Source: Candidatus Poseidonia sp.
GTDB taxonomy: Archaea; Thermoplasmatota; Poseidoniia; Poseidoniales; Poseidoniaceae
Reading direction: 5' to 3'
Assembly (NCBI GenBank): GCA_030827475.1
Contig: JAUREJ010000009.1
Location: 1 to 60,086, forward strand
Length of the DNA: 60,086 bases
Shown: positions 43,201 to 50,301 of the stretch, in pieces
Position numbering within the stretch: position 1 is the first letter of the stretch
Layout of the letters: each line of letters opens with the position of its first letter
Position numbers and translations under genes: made by a program
The notes under the pieces: model-generated
What the model was told of the DNA's origin: nothing
The model's input: only the letters and a program-made list of their open reading frames with translations
Databases searched by the model: none

Positions 43201-45581
43201 ATGTTGAGACCGCAAACGGTCAACCGCTTCAAGACGGCGTGGAATACTACGCCACCGTCGTGGTTGAGTACAGCGATGGACGATGGGGTGAAGTGGCCGA
43301 TGCACTCGGTCCAGCGAGTCCCAGCGACGAAATTCCCGGCGCACCCTTGTGGGCATCCGCACAGGCGCTTGGCAATTCAGGCGATGACGGCGATGTGGAG
43401 CTTGAGTGGGCTCGCTGCACGGCGCTTGACCTGGCGAGGACGAACATCTACGTGGCCACCACCCCGATGACGGACGCTTATGGACGAACCCCCTACACTT
43501 CCATGGCACCAAACGAAGGCAACCTCTCGGTTGTCTCGCTCACGCCCGCAGTACCGGTTTGGATTGGCTTCACCTGCGTTGATAAAGCAGGTCAAGAGAA
43601 CCTCGCAAACATCACGGTCGTCGGACCCATCGTCCCAACCGGTGAACTCAACGACAACGAGGCACCTGAACCGGTTGAAGGAACCGCTGCAAGCGACATC
43701 CCGAACGACGAAGGTGGTCGTTTGCGGGTCACATGGAACCAGAGCGGTGCCGAAGACTGCGCCTTTTACACCGTCCTCATCAAGCAGGGTGACCACGTGC
43801 CGGAAAACGGTGAACGTGCCGGTGTTGACGGCTTTTCGCAGGCTGCCGTCGTCAACCCTTGCGATGCAACCGAGGCGGTCATCAGTTCAATGGACGGCGT
43901 CCCACTCATCGATGGGCAAGTCTACACGTTCGGTGTCGTCGCCTACGACGTCTGGATCAACGGCAACACGGACGAAGTGACGCTCGTCACGGCAACACCG
44001 TTCCAAAACATCGTCGGCCAAGGCAGCACGCCGCCGCGAATCATGTCCCTGATGGCTTTTGACCACCCCGATGATGACGGAACCGCCGTCGACGTGGTTT
44101 GGGAACCTTCAACGGTTGAAGACTTTGCATCCTACACCGTATGGGTCTCCAATCGTCCGGTTTCGAACCTTGCATCGGCTTACGCAACCTTCGGCACCGA
44201 CCCGGATGCTTGCGGTTGCTTCTCGTTCAACAAGCAGTGGATTGACGAGCGAACAAACCCCATCGAGCTAACCCTTTCCACCGCCCTCTACGTTCCTGAA
44301 GGAGGCGAGTTGACGGACGGCACCCTCGGTCTCATCCAGCCCGATGTGAAACTGTACGTTGCCGTCACGGTTCACGATCTCAAAGGCAACGTCCATCTGA
44401 CGAACCTGACGCAGGCAACCGTGACGCCCATTGACAACCAAAACGACATCACGGCGCCAGACCGCATCACGGACCTTGACCTGCGAGACCGACCCAACGA
44501 CGACGGTACGGCGCTCCTGCTGGACTTTGAGCCTTCAACCTCCAGCGACGTGGCCTTCTACGAGGTCCATGCAGCAACCTACGATTTCGGAGGCGCTGTC
44601 AACGCCCAACTTCCTTCCGTCGCCACCTTGGGCAGAAATCCCGCCTTCCCCGTCGTCATCGACCTTGTTGCAGGTGACGCCCCCGTCGTGCCCGGACAGA
44701 AAATCTGGGTGGCCGTTGTGGCGGTCGACACCTCGGGCAACGCTCACACCACCCAACTCACCGTGGTTTCAGCAGAATCGACGGATGAGGGGATCACTGA
44801 TGCGGGCATTTACCTGCCGGATATTGAAAGCGTTCAGGCTGAGTGGTTTGACAACACCAGCATCCTTGTCGAATGGCGGCACTCGATCGACGCCAATGTA
44901 CGTGGTTACCATGTTTACATCAGCGACGAGAGGTTTGTTTCGACCGAAGATGCAACGATGGTCGGCCAAACCGTGTCGGACAACACCTTCCTCATCACGA
45001 CCGAAAACTACGCCGAACTTGACGCCGCCTCGACGTGGTTCGTTGGTGTCGTTCCGTACGACGATTCGGTTGCAAAATCAACCGTGGAATCGGTCAAGGT
45101 CGACCCGCTCCAAACCGGTGAACAGGATGGTGAAACCTCAGACGAGACCGGACAACTCTCGCTTGACTCGCTCCTAACGGGTCCAAACATCATCGCAGCA
45201 GGGATGATCATCATCATCCTCTTGCTCCTCATTTTGGTCGTCCGCTCTCGAGGCGCTTCTTCCCAGAAAGCGAAGGGATGGGAACTCCAAGAGGCGACGT
45301 GGGGTATCCAAGACAAGGACTGGAGCGATGTTCCACCTGCACCTCCCTCGATGGCTGCACCGGCTCCACCCCAAGGCGTATCGACGCAGCAGGCCAACGA
45401 CATCTATGCCGCCGCCGATCAAATCCTAGCCACGTCGACCGGACGCGAGGTCTACCAGCAACAACAACCCGTTTTGCGCCCACAGGCTGACCCGTCGTTG
45501 CTCGATGGTTTGCTTGATGAGGCACCTGCGACGTCGAAAATGCCGCAAATTGACACGTCCTTCCTCGACGACCTGTTGTGA
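37269..45581 (+). CDS. Giant propeller and fibronectin-like surface protein
   Basis: This protein of about 2770 residues has a signal peptide (KAVSMVALMLLMSMSPLLTL). It then has a long series of beta-propeller-type repeats built on VLRYN...W (VLRYNTANAQALSTW, ILRYDIENAVWMTPW, VLRYNIANDTWLEPW, VLRYNITSNHWLTPF). From about residue 1900 come at least five fibronectin-like domains with the pattern PDDDGT...VxWEPS. A membrane helix (IIAAGMIIIILLLLILVV) near residue 2640 is followed by a Pro/Gln-rich cytoplasmic tail ending DTSFLDDLL. The repeats resemble two-component-regulator propeller blades. It is probably a surface receptor, adhesin or polymer-binding protein. ATG 37269 was chosen; a TATA-like TTTCAAATA lies 26 bases upstream. 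Confidence 0.8.
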   Translation: MNKANSAYRRSQQRQKAVSMVALMLLMSMSPLLTLPTVSAHAEPSGVSWPLEGSNDTGWIRLDATGANPLTGQQATADWNLSFAPGAALSNVTLEIRASGENGLTISEPHLTVNGMGTSLFDWRGLGTLGQANDFASGSIYTGRLNPNSNSGAGWDLPSDAEITEMIIEVLSPSDPLVSLGPVSFEINDAEVDDASGLLYLATTTKLLLLNANNDPVIVDAYDFESEGGVLDIVIDDTNAVLHLLLGDGTFRAMSLLDSTSLAALGDGDVDRFLMTSAGDVFAASGTGLYEWDGGAWKQRMVSTSSDTPTRALAMVEVNGIVYASIEGAGVLRYNTANAQALSTWSTANSLHSDNVVQIVPSGNQLLLGSTDSGVGRFDYAAGFWLSTWTSANWLASDDIAGIQRVGSVLYILNGDSLHTYNVSNGVFSTNYDLANLNLAGTGASLLLWDGAGVGSPSTPALLVDDASGTLAHLSPEQVPFFEGNIVLASGPITTDMVDIVELDNILYISAGDGSGILRYDIENAVWMTPWTGLNDDAVALVAAPSSTGVTSLFAATSAQPTVKELGQAGQVLTTYDGTSGCYPSTSDIVGLAVDANNVVMSLDSGVFVHFQRTGQQAGACTAYDTTNGLPSSFLGDVALYGGNAYLATEDKGVLRYNIANDTWLEPWGSTGINGVNEAPVAMVGDILHLGLQGFGVVRKDMSTGEILSPLLASNQGGVLPSNQIYALESDGSNLYIGTQQGARKWDGNQATNFGQGSTWQTRPFQFFDFVIDGGDLYAGTNIGVCKYTLSTMAVNDCQNVYDGMPNWATYSVGVDASYVYGGTNDGVGLITKSNFQHDTNWGEGTQTGNAVVEIMGDIAYIGTEGLGVLRYNITSNHWLTPFNEDNGVLDGGNDDVTGLVADIRPNLLWVGGDDGFQLINVTTGSEAYDIERNSNLYTASGPPHEMVIHNNILYYHASTASDEVSRLDVANLTALSNLDIGAQVGENGGDITSMEIIGDELLVSVVSGQWWNADGSGGIARWDTVNASFAPNVLPTGSIDRVTAYESSAGNTWVAWGELKLDLYDANRSLVNSWTSFDLPIRGIVEYDGETLFATEDGVLRYNESTNQWNSKWEAGNGLPNNAGERFYELWTNGNDLVIGGARFSNFGGFQEGIISHLSSSGAWTTYPADSLTNVPDGYPISMEMCGGVLNVAMYNGNGGIARIDLQNGTLSPLDRTQLDGTGPASVTCDAQDTLYIGYYNDNQPVSRYSYVTAAFLSSLTTSSHNLPSDRVWYDGLAHSGTQLLVGHGIGFTGTNVIGGGYSTLVANGATALQAQVYSGGSSVTSFQWQSGSSQWLIGQAGGASGYSHVSSLSSNGMQKIVDLPGLVSGQVSAMTANSTHIWAATGGGQTGGAGNFGGSGTGLLQGIFLPNGSVEWTYGWTLPGNTVANDLMLNGGDLYIASNPDGLYKLNLRTKAITAISGSLHGKFDTMHLYNGEFVFGLAGDGGSPPGVQMFDPSTGQFGNGRLIAGLPSNIINGFTSTTDVLYIATNGGIGRWNYSTNDWMDSITAGNGLPNDIVEDVVSVGDDIYMATPSGVFVWDASTGNGTTMTTADGLMGQSAWGLVKHTSSSGAVSILVSHDGRGPERPGVSIIDAATQQVTSTHRFDQLPSNTVTALTSDWWGLHIATEGWPLTHWNASSGDFEDGAIFTQVQYPVHSMFSNGDQLLALGGQNDGMLVEARTVAHASLQTFRPGSVTGGTLGANTIWIITEDGLQGWANNRQYTPVEEVSMRRALPLTLRAMNNGGGVDVSNMTHPGMPVQLVDSTMPYQLDGSQGTPGVHNLLFQNVPVVMTSPVEGAAIWARAVSLEYDVTLNISGDPALALNLQDAVDNGQLFNNTRHVSLRLYSPANGSLEARITYDYVRSDTPVTMEGLVDRPDDGGGMLTASWSLVHDEDFARYLIFVNEGPWSASPSELMLLGQTPDKAISLHSRLSADVETANGQPLQDGVEYYATVVVEYSDGRWGEVADALGPASPSDEIPGAPLWASAQALGNSGDDGDVELEWARCTALDLARTNIYVATTPMTDAYGRTPYTSMAPNEGNLSVVSLTPAVPVWIGFTCVDKAGQENLANITVVGPIVPTGELNDNEAPEPVEGTAASDIPNDEGGRLRVTWNQSGAEDCAFYTVLIKQGDHVPENGERAGVDGFSQAAVVNPCDATEAVISSMDGVPLIDGQVYTFGVVAYDVWINGNTDEVTLVTATPFQNIVGQGSTPPRIMSLMAFDHPDDDGTAVDVVWEPSTVEDFASYTVWVSNRPVSNLASAYATFGTDPDACGCFSFNKQWIDERTNPIELTLSTALYVPEGGELTDGTLGLIQPDVKLYVAVTVHDLKGNVHLTNLTQATVTPIDNQNDITAPDRITDLDLRDRPNDDGTALLLDFEPSTSSDVAFYEVHAATYDFGGAVNAQLPSVATLGRNPAFPVVIDLVAGDAPVVPGQKIWVAVVAVDTSGNAHTTQLTVVSAESTDEGITDAGIYLPDIESVQAEWFDNTSILVEWRHSIDANVRGYHVYISDERFVSTEDATMVGQTVSDNTFLITTENYAELDAASTWFVGVVPYDDSVAKSTVESVKVDPLQTGEQDGETSDETGQLSLDSLLTGPNIIAAGMIIIILLLLILVVRSRGASSQKAKGWELQEATWGIQDKDWSDVPPAPPSMAAPAPPQGVSTQQANDIYAAADQILATSTGREVYQQQQPVLRPQADPSLLDGLLDEAPATSKMPQIDTSFLDDLL

Positions 45582-45590
45582 GGCGACCTC

Positions 45591-46340
45591 ATGGGCGTCC
45601 AAGGTCCCCGCAGCGAGGTGTTCACCACCGTGCGAGCCGATGCGAAGGGCAACGTTGCAGATTGGCCGGCTCACCTGAACCGCCTCCAAGCGCATGCCGT
45701 GCGCCTTCGCATCCCTTTGCCCGAAGTCCCTTCTTTTGAGGTTCAAGGTGACGGGAAGGGAGAGACATTGGTCCGAATCGGTTTTCGCCCTGAAACGGAA
45801 GCGTGGACCATAACACGACGACCTCTTGGCGTCCACAACGAGGACATCGACGCCATCAGTTATCCTGCCCCACGATGGAACGAGCGCACAAACGGATGCA
45901 AACATGGGCAATGGGAGGCGTACAACGATGCCAGAGATGCAGCCGAGCAAGCTGGTTGCGATGTGGCCTTGCTCGTCCACGATCACGCCATCGTTGACGC
46001 TGACCGAGCAACGCCGATGGTGTTGGATGAAGACGGAACGGTGTGGATGGCGCCGGTGGGCGACGGCGGTGTCGAAGGCATTGCAGCCGCCGTGGTCGAG
46101 GCCGCCTTGCCCTCGTTGGGCTTCCCTGTGGTCCGTGGCCGACTCAACGAACGAACGGTAGCCCGATGTGCGGAATTGGTCGTGGTCGGCACCGGCATGG
46201 GAGCCTGCAGAATCAACACCATCGACGGCGAAACTTTGGGAGATTCAAGAGCGCTCTCACGAACGTGTCAAGCCGTGTTGCGGGAACATTTTACCAACGA
46301 GGCCACGTGGTCCACAACGGGGCAGCAACGTGGCGCATGA
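45591..46340 (+). CDS. pabC: Class IV aminotransferase, probable aminodeoxychorismate lyase
   Basis: This 249-residue PLP enzyme has the fold-type IV active-site lysine region GCKHGQWEAYNDARDAAEQAGCDVALLV. It also has the N-terminal ADWPAHLNRLQAHAVRLRI and the cofactor-phosphate region VVVGTGMGACRINTIDG. The family includes branched-chain aminotransferases and 4-amino-4-deoxychorismate lyase. The small size and the adjacent PabB-PabA fusion favour the lyase, which releases pyruvate and p-aminobenzoate. It starts nine bases after the giant surface-protein stop and overlaps the next gene by 11 bases. Confidence 0.8.
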   Translation: MGVQGPRSEVFTTVRADAKGNVADWPAHLNRLQAHAVRLRIPLPEVPSFEVQGDGKGETLVRIGFRPETEAWTITRRPLGVHNEDIDAISYPAPRWNERTNGCKHGQWEAYNDARDAAEQAGCDVALLVHDHAIVDADRATPMVLDEDGTVWMAPVGDGGVEGIAAAVVEAALPSLGFPVVRGRLNERTVARCAELVVVGTGMGACRINTIDGETLGDSRALSRTCQAVLREHFTNEATWSTTGQQRGA

Positions 46341-48573
46341 CATCATCGCCATCGCTCAGCGCTTAACCGAGGAAGGGTTGTTGGGGGCTCCTGCCCTTCG
46401 TTACGGTTCACCCGACCGCACAATGCTGGTCTCGGCAGGCCCTCCTTCGCATTTGGCCCGTTGGTCCTTGCTGAGCGGCCCGACAACCCAGCGTGTGACG
46501 GTTCGTCAACCATCTCGTGAAACGATGCCTTCGGCTCCATCCCACTCCCCGCTCGCCGGTGAAATCCGCCTGGTCGAAGCGAAGCCGCTGCTGCAAGCCG
46601 AAGTCGAAGAATGGAAGCACGGATCGTGGTACCACAGCGTCACGCTTCGTGCGACTGATCTGGGAGATTTGATGAAGAAATTGGGGGCTCAAACGCCAAC
46701 AGACCCCTTTCTCAATCCCCACGCCTCCTCGTTCCCTATGGCACCGTTCTGGTGCGGTGGATTGGCGTACGATTTGGTGCAGTGGACCCAGCCGTTGCTC
46801 TTGCAACATCCACCCGCCGAGGGGGCTCTCCTCGCCGTGCTTTGGTGCGTCACCAATGGCGTGGTGGTAGAAAACAGGACGGGAGAGACGACGGTGTTCG
46901 GAAACGACAGGACGTGGTGTGCAAAAGCCGAGGAGGCCATCGCCACGCCGGGGCATGTGGAAACGCCTCCGGAAGCCACGCACTTTCGAGAAGCGGTCAC
47001 GCACACCGACGAAACGCATCAAGCCAACATCGAAGCCGTTCGCGCAGGCATCGTCAACGGCCAGGTGTATCAGGTGAACATCGGGAAACACTGGCAGGGC
47101 GAAATCGACCATCCGTATGCCGTGTTTCAGCGCCTGCTCGTTACCAACCCTGCGCCGTATTCCGCGTACATTGAAGCCGAAGATCTCGGATTTGCCTTAG
47201 CAAGTTCCTCGCCGGAATCCTTGCTTACATGTCAAGAGGGGCGCTTGTCGACTTCACCGATCAAAGGCACGTGCCCCCAAGGGGAAAGCGATGCGGAGCG
47301 AGAAGCATTGCGAAACACCATGTTGCAGGACCAAAAAGAACGGGCGGAACACCGCATGCTCGTGGACTTGATGCGCAACGACCTCACCCGAATTTCTCAA
47401 CCTGGAAGCGTTGTCGTGAGTCGGTTTGATGTGGAAGCGTACGCCAATGTTCAGCATCTGGTCAGTCACATCACCTCCCAATTGAGAGAGGATGTTTGGT
47501 CGGGCGAAGCCTTGCAAGCCGTGTTTCCCGGTGGCTCCATCACGGGTTGCCCTCGCACGATGGTGTGTGCTGTCATCGACGAGCTCGAACAAATGCCGAG
47601 GTCCTATTGGACGGGTTCAGTGGGTTACATCGATGTTCACTCGGGAGCGTGTGCGTGGAACATTTTGATCCGAACACTCGAGGCTCACCGAAAAGGGAAC
47701 CAATGGATGGCTTCGGTTGGAGCAGGTGGGGGCATCACCATCGCCTCTGACCCCATCAAAGAGGTGGAAGAGGCGGCGTGGAAAGGTTCAGCCCTTCGCG
47801 TGGCTGCAGGTTGGATGCGAAACGAACACGCCCGCTTACCCCAAGCATCGCTGAGCATCCATCCAATCCACGCAGAGGCTTCCTCCACCGTGCCCGAGGC
47901 AACAGGAACCATCCAGTCGTTGAAACAAGCGCTACGTCAAGAGCGCTCCACGGGGGTTTTGTTCGTCGACAACCTTGACTCGTTTTCGCTGAACATCGCC
48001 GATGCCTTTGCCCAACTTGGGCACAACGTGACGGTGCTCGAGGGGCGCTCACCCAGCATGGAGTCGTACGTTGACCCGGTCGCCCTCAACGACCTGCTCG
48101 ACCGTCTCCAACCGACCCACATCGTGCTCGGTCCGGGCCCGGGTCGACCAAACGACGGAGCGCTCACCCTCGCCTTGGCGCATCACGCCTTGGCCGGTCA
48201 ACTCAATGTGCCCGTTCTCGGCGTTTGTTTGGGCCATCAGGCCTTGGCTCAAGCCGATGGCTGGAACATCCTTGCTGCACCCGAGGGGCCGGTGCACGGC
48301 GTTCCTGTCCTCGTTGAACACGACGGGTCCGGACTTTTCGGCGGACTCGGGGCAGAGGGGATGGTTTTGACGCGGTACAATTCCCTGGTGGCTGAACGCA
48401 CCGCAAAGGCCGCGTTGTTCACGAACGCCACGGAAAAGGAAACGGGGTATGTCATGGGATTGCACCATCCGTCCCTGCCGATTCACGGGCTGCAAGTTCA
48501 TCCAGAATCAATCGGATCGCCAAGAGGAAAGATGCTGTTGAAGACCTTTCTTGAAATTCAATCGGATGGTTGA
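46330..48573 (+). CDS. pabB: Aminodeoxychorismate synthase, PabB-PabA fusion
   Basis: This protein of about 747 residues has a chorismate-binding synthase domain (MLVDLMRNDLTRI, GSITGCPRTMVCAVIDELE, EVEEAAWKGSALRVAAG) and a C-terminal class I glutamine amidotransferase domain. The latter has LFVDNLDSFSLNIADAF, nucleophile LGVCLGHQAL, and VHPES with the catalytic His and Glu. The synthase motif SPIKGTCPQG has Lys where anthranilate synthase usually has Ala, which points to aminodeoxychorismate synthesis rather than tryptophan. The overlapping PabC-like gene agrees. GTG 46330 is the only plausible start near the end of pabC. Confidence 0.85.
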   Translation: MAHDIIAIAQRLTEEGLLGAPALRYGSPDRTMLVSAGPPSHLARWSLLSGPTTQRVTVRQPSRETMPSAPSHSPLAGEIRLVEAKPLLQAEVEEWKHGSWYHSVTLRATDLGDLMKKLGAQTPTDPFLNPHASSFPMAPFWCGGLAYDLVQWTQPLLLQHPPAEGALLAVLWCVTNGVVVENRTGETTVFGNDRTWCAKAEEAIATPGHVETPPEATHFREAVTHTDETHQANIEAVRAGIVNGQVYQVNIGKHWQGEIDHPYAVFQRLLVTNPAPYSAYIEAEDLGFALASSSPESLLTCQEGRLSTSPIKGTCPQGESDAEREALRNTMLQDQKERAEHRMLVDLMRNDLTRISQPGSVVVSRFDVEAYANVQHLVSHITSQLREDVWSGEALQAVFPGGSITGCPRTMVCAVIDELEQMPRSYWTGSVGYIDVHSGACAWNILIRTLEAHRKGNQWMASVGAGGGITIASDPIKEVEEAAWKGSALRVAAGWMRNEHARLPQASLSIHPIHAEASSTVPEATGTIQSLKQALRQERSTGVLFVDNLDSFSLNIADAFAQLGHNVTVLEGRSPSMESYVDPVALNDLLDRLQPTHIVLGPGPGRPNDGALTLALAHHALAGQLNVPVLGVCLGHQALAQADGWNILAAPEGPVHGVPVLVEHDGSGLFGGLGAEGMVLTRYNSLVAERTAKAALFTNATEKETGYVMGLHHPSLPIHGLQVHPESIGSPRGKMLLKTFLEIQSDG

Positions 48574-48609
48574 AGAATCCCTTGCCGTTGGGCAACATGA
48601 GGGAACGTC

Positions 48610-48996
48610 ATGCCAGCCTGTCGTCACTGCGGAAGCACGTATCCACGGGAGTTCTTCATCCACGGCAACGGACCCAACGCCCAAGTTTGCGTCCAATGCG
48701 GCGTCGACAAAGGATTGGTCACCAAAGAAGAAGTCCCTGTGCTCTTCGAAAAAGGGACTGCAGGTGCCCGATTCTCAGCCGTAGCACGACGTTACAGCAT
48801 GTTCCTCTACTTGCCGTTCCTTTGGGTCTTGTGGGGAGCCACGCTGTCCGATGTTGAGCCCTGGGGCCTCTTCTTCCTCGGATTGCTCTTGCTGCTCACG
48901 CTCGCAGCGCCGGTCCTGTTCATCTACCGAGGTGGCCGGTACTCCGGTGACATGGCTCGCCTTTCTCCGGCTTACGAACGCCCAAAAGGTCACTGA
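48610..48996 (+). CDS. Zinc-ribbon protein with two membrane helices
   Basis: This 128-residue protein has an N-terminal zinc ribbon (CRHCGSTYPREF...VCVQCG, two CxxC pairs) and two hydrophobic segments (MFLYLPFLWVLWGA and GLFFLGLLLLLTLAAPVLFI). It ends in a polar tail. No specific family is recognised; it follows the pab genes by 36 bases and may be cotranscribed. Confidence 0.65.
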   Translation: MPACRHCGSTYPREFFIHGNGPNAQVCVQCGVDKGLVTKEEVPVLFEKGTAGARFSAVARRYSMFLYLPFLWVLWGATLSDVEPWGLFFLGLLLLLTLAAPVLFIYRGGRYSGDMARLSPAYERPKGH

Positions 48997-49001
48997 GCGG
49001 T

Positions 49002-50288
49002 TCATGTCTTGGCGTGAATTTTCAGGACATCGCCGTCGGCAAGTTCGTGATCAGCACCCACGACGCGACGGGTTCGTCCGTCAACACCACGGATGAAGCC
49101 TGCACCCAAATCGGTGTGGACGTGGTTGGCAAGCGCCTTGGCGTGCATGCCTTGAGGGACGACAAAGGCGTCTGGCAACACGCGCCCCTCTCCGTCAACC
49201 CAATGGGTTTCATCTTGGACAGGATAAACGACGATACGATTGAGGTGGTCAAACAGCACCGTATCGAGAAGACGAGCAAGCCCGGTGCCCCCCATCGTTT
49301 GCAATTTTGCGTGCATGTGATTCAATGCCTTTTGTTGGGCATCGCTCAGCGATGAAGCGGACGTCACCTCAAACGTATCCGCCCCCAGACGGTAGTGAAT
49401 CAAGCCGGATTCAGTCGCCCTGCGAAGCGCCAATTCCATGTCCGCCATGCACGGCACGATGGTTCGGTTGACAAACCGGTCGAACACGCCTAAAGGCGCA
49501 AGGTCGGCTTTGTTCGCCGCGTAGACGATGGGGAAGAGGTGGAGGCGCAAACTTTGGCCAAGTTGCTGGAGAACGTCAGCCCCCCAATCCCAGGGTTGGC
49601 CCTCAACCGAACGGTGCTCTCGGAAATGCATCATCGCCTGCATCACCAGTGAATGGGTTGCGCCCAACCCGCTCAAGCGTTCATGAATAAACGAGACGAG
49701 GCCTTTCTCGCCCTCGGCCTGTACCCGCCGTACGCCTCGGTTCCATCCATCGTTGAGCAGCCCGCCAATCCAAGCATCCAGCTCGTTTTCAAGGAAGGTG
49801 ATTTCCGCTTCCATGCGATTGGAGGCGTCCTCGAGGGACGCTGCACCGCCGAGGTATTGGCCTTCTTCGTCGGTGGTGCCTGCAGCATCAAGCACCTGAA
49901 TCAGCACGTCGCAATTGGCCAAGTCCGCGAGGAAAGCGTTGCCACGGCCCCGACCTTCGCTCGCACCAGGGACGAGGCCGGCAACGTCAACCAGCGCTAC
50001 GGGGACAGACCGTCGGTGACCGATGCACGTTCCCGTCCGAGGTTCGCAAAGACTTCCTTGACGAGGATCGTCAGGCGTCATGGGCGCCAACCGGCCTTCG
50101 TCTTCCAACTTTTCCCGCAAACTCTTGCACGCACAAGGAAGCCGTGCTTCAACAAAAGCAACACCGACATTGGGGTCAATGGTGCAGAAAGGGTAGTTCG
50201 CAATATCAACCTGCGCAAGCGTGGCCGCACTAAAGAAAGTGGATTTGCCGACATTCGGTTTTCCGACCAGCCCGATGCGCACAAGCAT
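49002..50288 (-). CDS. OBG/YchF family GTP-binding protein
   Basis: This protein of about 428 residues has G1 GLVGKPNVGKSTFFSAAT, G2 TIDPNVGVAFVE, G3 DVAGLVPGASEGRGRGN and G4 ANKADLAP. The second-to-third helical insertion (ERLSGLGATHSLVMQA) is YchF-like, and the C-terminal region (VVPQGMHAKALANHVHTDL...DGDVLKIHA) is a TGS domain. Members bind GTP or ATP and associate with ribosomes. A cysteine-rich insertion (LPCACKSL, SLCEPRTGTC) occurs in the early GTPase domain. ATG 50288 is preferred over GTG 50291. It lies next to the EF-hand oxidase-like gene on the same strand. Confidence 0.88.
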   Translation of the reverse strand: MLVRIGLVGKPNVGKSTFFSAATLAQVDIANYPFCTIDPNVGVAFVEARLPCACKSLREKLEDEGRLAPMTPDDPRQGSLCEPRTGTCIGHRRSVPVALVDVAGLVPGASEGRGRGNAFLADLANCDVLIQVLDAAGTTDEEGQYLGGAASLEDASNRMEAEITFLENELDAWIGGLLNDGWNRGVRRVQAEGEKGLVSFIHERLSGLGATHSLVMQAMMHFREHRSVEGQPWDWGADVLQQLGQSLRLHLFPIVYAANKADLAPLGVFDRFVNRTIVPCMADMELALRRATESGLIHYRLGADTFEVTSASSLSDAQQKALNHMHAKLQTMGGTGLARLLDTVLFDHLNRIVVYPVQDETHWVDGEGRVLPDAFVVPQGMHAKALANHVHTDLGAGFIRGVDGRTRRVVGADHELADGDVLKIHAKT

Positions 50289-50301
50289 CACCGAGCGTTC
50301 T

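Noticed and set aside
46330-48573. Anthranilate synthase (TrpE-TrpG fusion)
   Set aside because: The PIKGT lysine and the adjoining PabC-like gene favour aminodeoxychorismate synthase; alignment of the substrate pocket is needed to be certain.
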